DNA from: CAZZCS01 sp964652645
GTDB taxonomy: Bacteria > Cloacimonadota > Cloacimonadia > Cloacimonadales > Cloacimonadaceae
Reading direction: 5' to 3'
Assembly: GCA_964652645.1 (NCBI GenBank)
Contig: CAZZCS010000077.1
Span: 1 to 11,524, forward strand
DNA: 11,524 nucleotides
Part shown: positions 6,490 to 11,524 of the stretch, in pieces
How positions within the stretch are numbered: position 1 is the stretch's first letter
How the letters are laid out: each line of letters begins with the position of its first letter
The notes under the pieces: model-generated
Databases searched by the model: none
Told to the model about the DNA's origin: nothing
What the model saw: only the letters and a program-made list of their open reading frames with translations
Position numbers and translations under genes: made by a program

Positions 6490-9345
6490 TTGAAGACAGA
6501 TATCATCATCAAGGGAGCCTCCGAGCACAACCTCAAGAGTATTGATCTATCCATACCTCGTAACCAGTTGATCGTCTTTACTGGTGTATCCGGTTCTGGT
6601 AAGTCATCACTGGCGTTTGACACTTTGTACGCAGAAGGCCAAAGGCGCTATGTGGAATCTTTATCAGCTTATGCCCGGCAGTTTTTGGGACAGATGGAAA
6701 AACCGAAAGTGGATTATATTGAAGGGCTTTCACCCGCCATTTCAATCGAGCAAAAAGCTTCGGGCAAAAACCCCAGGTCAACCGTAGGAACGGTCACAGA
6801 GATATACGATTATTTACGAGTCCTCTATGCCAGGATTGGTACTCAGCATTGCCATATCTGCGGGGATCCTGTTGGTTCTGAGACCATTGATCAAATGGTT
6901 CAACATCTTATAGATAATCCTGAGGGTACAAAACTCCAGATCCTTGCTCCACTGGTTCAAAACAGAAAAGGTGAGCACAAAGAAGAGCTTGAAAGACTAC
7001 GTCAAGAGGGTTTTCTACGGGTAATCGTCAACGGTCAATTGCGAAACCTGGATGAAGATATCGTTTTGGATAAGAAGAGTAAGCACAATATTGATGTCGT
7101 GATTGATAGGATAGTAATCAAAGATGGTATAGACTCCCGTCTGGCCGATTCACTCGAGCTGGCCCTCAAAGTGACTGATGGTCTGGTCAAGATAGATTTC
7201 CTGGGTGAGCAAGAGCCTCTTCTATTGTCTTCGAAGAACTCATGTGCCAAGTGTAGCATCGGGTTTGAAGAACTATCGCCCCAGAGTTTTTCGTTTAATA
7301 GTCCGATTGGCGCTTGTCCTGTATGTAACGGGCTGGGATACAAACTGGAGTTTGATCCAGATTTGATAGTGCCTGATCCGGAGCTATCAATCCTCAAGGG
7401 AGCCATCGCAGCCTGGGGTAGGCTTGAAGACAAACAAAGCAGTTGGACCATGAACACTATCCGAAACTTAGCAAGCACTTACAAATTTTCTCTGGCAGAA
7501 CCCTGGTACAAGCTCCCAGAAGAAATCAAGCAACTTATCTTCTGGGGTTCAAAGGGTAAACGGTTCAAGGTTGCCTGGCAAAACGCTCATGGCTCGGGAA
7601 GCTTCATGATGAAGTTTGAAGGAATTATCCCCCAGCTCGAGCGTCGGATGCGTGAGACCACTTCTGAAGATATGCGTAGATACTATATGCAATTTATCAG
7701 TGACAAACCCTGTCCTGAATGTGGCGGGATGAAATTGAAACCCCAAAGCCTTGCCGTTCGAGTATCAGATAAAAACATTGCTATGGTGACGGCTATGAGT
7801 ATCAAACAGGCCTACGACTTCTTTACCGGGCTCAAATTGAAGGGCAATCAATTGATTATTGCCGACGAGATTCTAAAGGAGATCCGGAACAGACTCGGAT
7901 TCTTGAACAATGTAGGGCTACATTACCTTACTCTAAATCGTCGCTCTCCCTCACTGTCTGGAGGCGAAACACAACGGATCAGACTGGCCTCGCAGATAGG
8001 CTCTCAGCTTGTAGGGGTAATGTATATTCTCGATGAACCCAGCATAGGGCTGCACCAAAGAGACAACACGAAGCTAGTAGAGATGCTGGTTCAGCTCAAA
8101 GACATTGGCAATTCTGTAATAGTAGTGGAACACGATGAAGATACAATCCGGGCAGCAGATAGAATAGTGGATTTTGGCCCCAAGGCCGGTGTTTTTGGTG
8201 GTAACATCATTGTAAACGGAAGTTTGAAAGACCTGATGGATTGTAAGGAGTCGCTCACAGGGGCATATATGTCTGGAGTATTGGAAATCCCAACTCCCAA
8301 GAAGAGAAGCAAGCCAGATGAGCGGAAAATATTCATCAAAGCTGCTTCTCACAATAATCTAAAAAACATAGATATCGAAATTCCCCTGGGGTTGTTCGTC
8401 TGTATTAGCGGAGTTTCCGGCTCTGGAAAGAGTTCTCTGATCAATCAGACTCTGCAGCCCTTTCTCCATAATTACTTCTATCGTAGTACGGCCAAAGTGG
8501 GCAAACACGCCTCAATCAGCGGACACGAGAACATAGACAAGATTATCTCCATCGACCAGCAACCCATTGGAAGAACCCCCAGATCCAATCCGTGTACCTA
8601 TATCAAACTCTTTGATCCGATCAGGAACCTGTTCTCTGAATTGCCAGCTTCCAAGATGAGGGGCTACAAACCTGGGAGGTTCTCTTTCAACGTCAAAGGA
8701 GGCCGCTGTGAAGCCTGTGAGGGAGCGGGAGTGAAGCAAATTGAAATGCACTTCATGGCAGATATCTACGTTACCTGCGAAGTCTGCAAAGGGAAAAGGT
8801 ACAACCAGGAGACCCTGAACATCAAGTACAAAGGGAAGAATATCTCCGATGTTTTGGATATGGACGTTCAAGAAGCAGTTGATTTTTTCGAGAACATTCC
8901 ATCCTTGAGAAACAAGCTATTGACCCTTCAGGAAGTGGGCTTGGACTATATCAAGCTGGGACAGTCTTCCACAACTCTCTCTGGCGGAGAAGCTCAGAGA
9001 ATAAAGCTCTCGAGAGAACTAAGCAAAACCAGTACGGGCAATACACTTTATCTTCTCGATGAGCCCACCACCGGCTTGCACTTTGACGATATCAACAAAC
9101 TCCTGAGAGTTTTGCAGAAACTGGTGGCGATGGGTAATACTGTCGTAGTGATAGAACATAACCTCGATGTCATCAAATGTGCCGACTGGGTGATAGACTT
9201 GGGGCCGGAAGGTGGTGATGAGGGAGGTAGTATTGTTGCTCAGGGGACTCCAGAGGAAATCATGAAAGTAAGGAACTCATATACGGGGCAATTCCTGAAG
9301 AAGCATTTGAAAACAATACAACAAGAGGAGAAACGCAGGCGATGA
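6490..9345 (+). CDS. uvrA: Excinuclease ABC subunit A (UvrA)
   Basis: UvrA is the DNA damage-sensing ATPase of nucleotide excision repair, acting as a cytoplasmic dimer with UvrB. The 951-aa protein is full length and has both ABC modules. The first has Walker A GVSGSGKSS (32-40), signature LSGGETQR (489-496) and Walker B YILDEPSIGLH (512-522). The second has Walker A GVSGSGKSS (641-649), signature LSGGEAQR (830-837) and Walker B YLLDEPTTGLH (854-864). Zinc-binding cysteines are visible as C252/C255 with C276/C279 and C740/C743 with C763/C766. C121/C124 and C408/C411 may form a further site. The start is TTG with a good ribosome binding site. The C-terminus ends in a basic tail, EEKRRR. The stop codon overlaps the start of the following TetR gene by four bases. 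Confidence 0.98.
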   Translation: MKTDIIIKGASEHNLKSIDLSIPRNQLIVFTGVSGSGKSSLAFDTLYAEGQRRYVESLSAYARQFLGQMEKPKVDYIEGLSPAISIEQKASGKNPRSTVGTVTEIYDYLRVLYARIGTQHCHICGDPVGSETIDQMVQHLIDNPEGTKLQILAPLVQNRKGEHKEELERLRQEGFLRVIVNGQLRNLDEDIVLDKKSKHNIDVVIDRIVIKDGIDSRLADSLELALKVTDGLVKIDFLGEQEPLLLSSKNSCAKCSIGFEELSPQSFSFNSPIGACPVCNGLGYKLEFDPDLIVPDPELSILKGAIAAWGRLEDKQSSWTMNTIRNLASTYKFSLAEPWYKLPEEIKQLIFWGSKGKRFKVAWQNAHGSGSFMMKFEGIIPQLERRMRETTSEDMRRYYMQFISDKPCPECGGMKLKPQSLAVRVSDKNIAMVTAMSIKQAYDFFTGLKLKGNQLIIADEILKEIRNRLGFLNNVGLHYLTLNRRSPSLSGGETQRIRLASQIGSQLVGVMYILDEPSIGLHQRDNTKLVEMLVQLKDIGNSVIVVEHDEDTIRAADRIVDFGPKAGVFGGNIIVNGSLKDLMDCKESLTGAYMSGVLEIPTPKKRSKPDERKIFIKAASHNNLKNIDIEIPLGLFVCISGVSGSGKSSLINQTLQPFLHNYFYRSTAKVGKHASISGHENIDKIISIDQQPIGRTPRSNPCTYIKLFDPIRNLFSELPASKMRGYKPGRFSFNVKGGRCEACEGAGVKQIEMHFMADIYVTCEVCKGKRYNQETLNIKYKGKNISDVLDMDVQEAVDFFENIPSLRNKLLTLQEVGLDYIKLGQSSTTLSGGEAQRIKLSRELSKTSTGNTLYLLDEPTTGLHFDDINKLLRVLQKLVAMGNTVVVIEHNLDVIKCADWVIDLGPEGGDEGGSIVAQGTPEEIMKVRNSYTGQFLKKHLKTIQQEEKRRR

Positions 9346-9950
9346 GAAAAGCAATGCTCAAAGATGTGCGGAGTAAGCAAGCCCTGATTTTGGAATCTGG
9401 AATAAAAGTCTTTGCTCAGAAGGGATACTCTGCGGCCACAATCAAAGAAGTGGCAAAATTGGCAAATGTCGCGACGGGAACTGTGTATCTATATTTTAAG
9501 AACAAAGACGACCTCCTGATCCAATGTATGAATCAACTCATTGATAGCGTACTGGAGGAAGTGATTGAGGAAATCTCACAGGAAACGGATCCCATTGAGA
9601 AGCTGTACCAGTTCATCGCTAAACATATCATGCACTTTTCTCGCAATCCTCTGCTGGCCAGGTTCCTGATTGTAGAGGTAAGACAAAGTGAGGAGTTTTA
9701 TACCCGCTACCCCAGCTATAACCCTCTGAATAGGTATCTCTCGCATGTTCGCTTACTAATCCAGGAGGCTGCTGTGGCTAAGGGCTTGCGAGATATTAAT
9801 CATGATGCATTGTCGTACATCATTATTGGAGCTATGGATCAAGTTCTAACTCAGTGGTTGATAGGAAACGAAAGCATAGATCTACTCAGATTAACAGAGG
9901 ATATCAGGCTTATACTGAGGCATGGTATAACGATTAATCCAACAGATTGA
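9342..9950 (+). CDS. TetR/AcrR family transcriptional regulator
   Basis: A 202-aa TetR-type repressor candidate. The N-terminal helix-turn-helix spans about residues 13-59. It shows the family pattern AGIKVF-like ESGIKVFAQKGY, then ATIKEVAKLANVATGTVY, then the recognition-helix end YLYFKNKDDLL. The remainder is a helical ligand-binding/dimerisation domain (LARFLIVEVRQSEEFY, IIIGAMDQVLTQWL) that resembles the group containing B. subtilis FadR, a fatty-acid metabolism regulator. The ligand is therefore not certain. The ATG overlaps the uvrA stop as ATGA, with GAGGAG 11 nt upstream inside uvrA, so it is probably translated by coupling from the uvrA message. The target genes are not visible; no clear operator was found upstream of uvrA. 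Confidence 0.9.
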   Translation: MRKAMLKDVRSKQALILESGIKVFAQKGYSAATIKEVAKLANVATGTVYLYFKNKDDLLIQCMNQLIDSVLEEVIEEISQETDPIEKLYQFIAKHIMHFSRNPLLARFLIVEVRQSEEFYTRYPSYNPLNRYLSHVRLLIQEAAVAKGLRDINHDALSYIIIGAMDQVLTQWLIGNESIDLLRLTEDIRLILRHGITINPTD

Positions 9951-10154
9951 GCTTCTCTTCGCTGGCATCAGATCATTTCATTGTACTATTTTTGCGCCAG
10001 TCATCAGCACTAGATCTTTTACTATAGCATAGACTTATAGGTTTACTGTGGTGCTTTTACTACAATTTGTAGACCAGGCCTCAAGATTTTTCTTGTCTTT
10101 TATCTCGGCATCATAGAGTTTGGTACCCAGAAGAATATTATAAGAGGCTATAAA
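9951..10154 (+). other. Intergenic leader upstream of the aminotransferase
   Basis: This 204-bp region has no convincing gene. It must hold the TetR gene's 3' end and the aminotransferase promoter, but I found neither a clear stem with a T-run nor a well-spaced -35/-10 pair. A 13-bp inverted repeat lies at 10060-10072. AAGAGG at 10142-10147 is the ribosome binding site for the ATG at 10155. Confidence 0.5.
10060..10072. repeat. Small inverted repeat, possible operator
   Basis: CTACAA and TTGTAG flank a single central T, giving a perfect 13-bp dyad 83 bp before the aminotransferase start. The size suits a repressor half-site pair, but it is short enough to occur by chance and no second copy was found in the window. 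Confidence 0.25.
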
Positions 10155-11345
10155 ATGAACATTTCGACCAGAGCAATTGAGATTCAGGCATCGCCGATCC
10201 GGAAACTGATGCCTTATGCAGCAAGTGCAAAACAAAAAGGATTAAAGGTTTATCACCTGAATATCGGCCAGCCAGACATTGAAACACCTGCAGAGATGAT
10301 GAAGGTGTATCACGAGTTCAATGAAAAAGTACTGGCCTATGGACCCTCACAAGGCCTGGATATCTACAGACACAGCCTGGTTAGCTATTATGCCAGGCAC
10401 AACATTACTGTTTCTGAGAACGACATCATCGTAACAACAGCAGGTTCAGAGGCCATAATCTTTGCCTTGTATGTAGTCTGTAATGAAGGTGATGAAGTGA
10501 TCGTTCCTGAACCCTTTTATACAAACTACAATGGTTTTGCCACCATGGCATCTGTAAACATCAAACCTCTCACGACGCATGCTGAAGATGGTTTCCAGCT
10601 TCCTGGAGATGCTGAGATTGAAAAACTAATCTCGTCAAAAACCAAAGCCATCATGCTCTGCAATCCTGGCAATCCTACTGGAACAGTCTATTCCAAAGAC
10701 GAGATCTTGCGGATTGCAGACATTACCAAAAAACACAATCTCTATGTGATTTCCGATGAAGTTTACCGCGAGTTTGTTTACGAAGGTGAGCATACAAGCA
10801 TCCTCGATGTTCCTGGTTTTGACCAAAATGCCATCATGGTGGACAGTGTTTCCAAACGCTATAGCGCCTGTGGAGCAAGGATTGGCTGTATCGTCTCCAA
10901 AAACAAAGAGCTGATGAATGCTGTGCTAAAGTTTGCTCAAGCCAGATTGTGCCCTCCCACCATAGATCAATTAGCTGCCAATGCTTGCGTATATCTCGAA
11001 GATAGCTACTTCGCTGCAATTTTACAGGAATATAAAAACCGCAGAGACCTGGTCTATAGAGAAGTAATGACAATCCCCGGAGTAGTCTGCACGAAACCCC
11101 AGGGTGCTTTCTATGTGGTGGTAAAACTTCCAATAGAAGATGCCGAAGACTTTGTGATCTGGCTTCTTACAGATTATCAGATAGATGGCGAAACTGTGAT
11201 GGCGGCCCCTGCTGAAGGTTTTTACGCAACGCCTGGTTTGGGAAGAAATGAACTGAGACTTGCCTACATTCTCAATGAGCAAGATCTTGAAAAAGCCATG
11301 CGAATCTTCAAGACCGGTTTTGCCGAGTATATCAAAACGCACTGA
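10155..11345 (+). CDS. Class I/II pyridoxal-phosphate aminotransferase
   Basis: A 396-aa fold-type I aminotransferase of the aspartate-aminotransferase group, cytoplasmic and of normal length. PLP-site residues are all visible: N173 in NPGNPTG, D201 and Y204 in ISDEVYREF, the Schiff-base lysine K234 in SVSKRYSACGARIG, and R242 in the same segment. R368 in NELRLAYIL is the usual arginine that binds the substrate alpha-carboxylate. The early LNIGQPDIETP motif is typical. The SKRYSACGARIG form differs from the SKTYAMTGWRIG form of well-studied AspC-type enzymes, so the amino-acid substrate is not assigned. AAGAGG 7 nt upstream supports the ATG at 10155. The stop is two bases before the next gene. 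Confidence 0.93.
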   Translation: MNISTRAIEIQASPIRKLMPYAASAKQKGLKVYHLNIGQPDIETPAEMMKVYHEFNEKVLAYGPSQGLDIYRHSLVSYYARHNITVSENDIIVTTAGSEAIIFALYVVCNEGDEVIVPEPFYTNYNGFATMASVNIKPLTTHAEDGFQLPGDAEIEKLISSKTKAIMLCNPGNPTGTVYSKDEILRIADITKKHNLYVISDEVYREFVYEGEHTSILDVPGFDQNAIMVDSVSKRYSACGARIGCIVSKNKELMNAVLKFAQARLCPPTIDQLAANACVYLEDSYFAAILQEYKNRRDLVYREVMTIPGVVCTKPQGAFYVVVKLPIEDAEDFVIWLLTDYQIDGETVMAAPAEGFYATPGLGRNELRLAYILNEQDLEKAMRIFKTGFAEYIKTH

Positions 11346-11347
11346 GT

Positions 11348-11524
11348 ATGCCTCACAAAATCCAAGAGAAGCTATACTTTCGCCACATCCTGGAAGGATT
11401 GATTCATAACATCAATACTCCCTTAAATCTCATCCTGGGGCTCAGCCAACAGCTCCAGAAGCAACACCCTGAGATCGAGGTCAGCTCCAAAATATTGAAA
11501 GCTGGGCTTCATATTGACGATGTT
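11348..11524 (+). CDS. Histidine kinase, N-terminal fragment (cut by window end)
   Basis: The first 59 codons of a protein that opens directly with a HisKA-like dimerisation helix: FRHILEGLIHNINTPLNLIL. H20 sits at the expected phosphorylation site, followed by the conserved TPL. The frame stays open to the last base of the window. No transmembrane or sensor domain precedes the H-box, so the kinase is cytoplasmic at least at this end; sensory, ATPase or receiver domains may follow outside the window. The residue after the His is Asn instead of the usual Glu or Asp. The ATG lies two bases after the aminotransferase stop, with only a weak ribosome binding site, suggesting translational coupling. 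The kinase identity rests on the H-box alone. Confidence 0.7.
   Translation, partial: MPHKIQEKLYFRHILEGLIHNINTPLNLILGLSQQLQKQHPEIEVSSKILKAGLHIDDV

Noticed and set aside
8512..8871. 119-codon minus-strand open frame
   Set aside because: It is antisense to the conserved second zinc region of uvrA, with no independent support.
10035..10235. Minus-strand open frame with a protein-like tail reading toward the TetR gene
   Set aside because: Its C-terminal half has natural-looking composition, but it overlaps the start of the aminotransferase antisense, lacks a visible ribosome binding site and matches no family. A relic gene end cannot be excluded but is not supported.
1..11524. CRISPR array, tRNA or rRNA genes, insertion sequence
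   Set aside because: No regularly spaced direct repeats, no cloverleaf-like or rRNA-like stretches, and no transposase or terminal inverted repeats were recognised.

Overview
The window looks like chromosomal DNA from an anaerobic bacterium of the FCB group, most likely Cloacimonadota (Candidatus Cloacimonetes) or a near relative. This is inference. It rests on a secreted M6 protease ending in a YPNPFNP-type C-terminal sorting domain, moderate GC content (mid-40s percent by eye), several TTG start codons, and the mix of gene families. No phage, transposon, CRISPR, rRNA or tRNA gene was recognised.

Layout. Positions 1-354 hold no convincing gene. They form a GC-rich, hairpin-dense island ending in a strong inverted repeat just past the protease stop codon. 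Positions 355-6354 carry five genes on the minus strand. In transcription order they are: a polysaccharide deacetylase (XrtA/DUF3473-like), an RlpA-like double-psi beta-barrel protein, pseudouridine-5'-phosphate glycosidase (psuG), an M55 D-aminopeptidase (DppA-like), and a large secreted M6 metalloprotease. A 135-bp divergent intergenic region separates this block from the plus-strand genes. Those are uvrA, a TetR/AcrR regulator overlapping uvrA by ATGA, a class I/II aminotransferase, and the first 59 codons of a histidine kinase cut off by the window end.

How the genes may work together. rlpA, psuG and the M55 gene are closely spaced (30-bp and 14-bp gaps) and are probably co-transcribed. 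RlpA-type proteins, DppA-type D-aminopeptidases and NodB deacetylases all act on cell-wall or envelope glycans and peptides, so this half of the block has an envelope-turnover flavour, with PsuG (nucleoside salvage) as the odd member. On the plus strand, uvrA and the TetR gene form a translationally coupled pair. The aminotransferase and the histidine kinase are two bases apart and form another likely pair. Every complete gene appears intact with its key catalytic residues present. The window is mostly ordinary core and housekeeping sequence. The most unusual points are the left-edge hairpin island with mutually exclusive pairings, the uvrA-TetR coupling, the kinase's non-standard H-box, and an unassigned domain in the protease.
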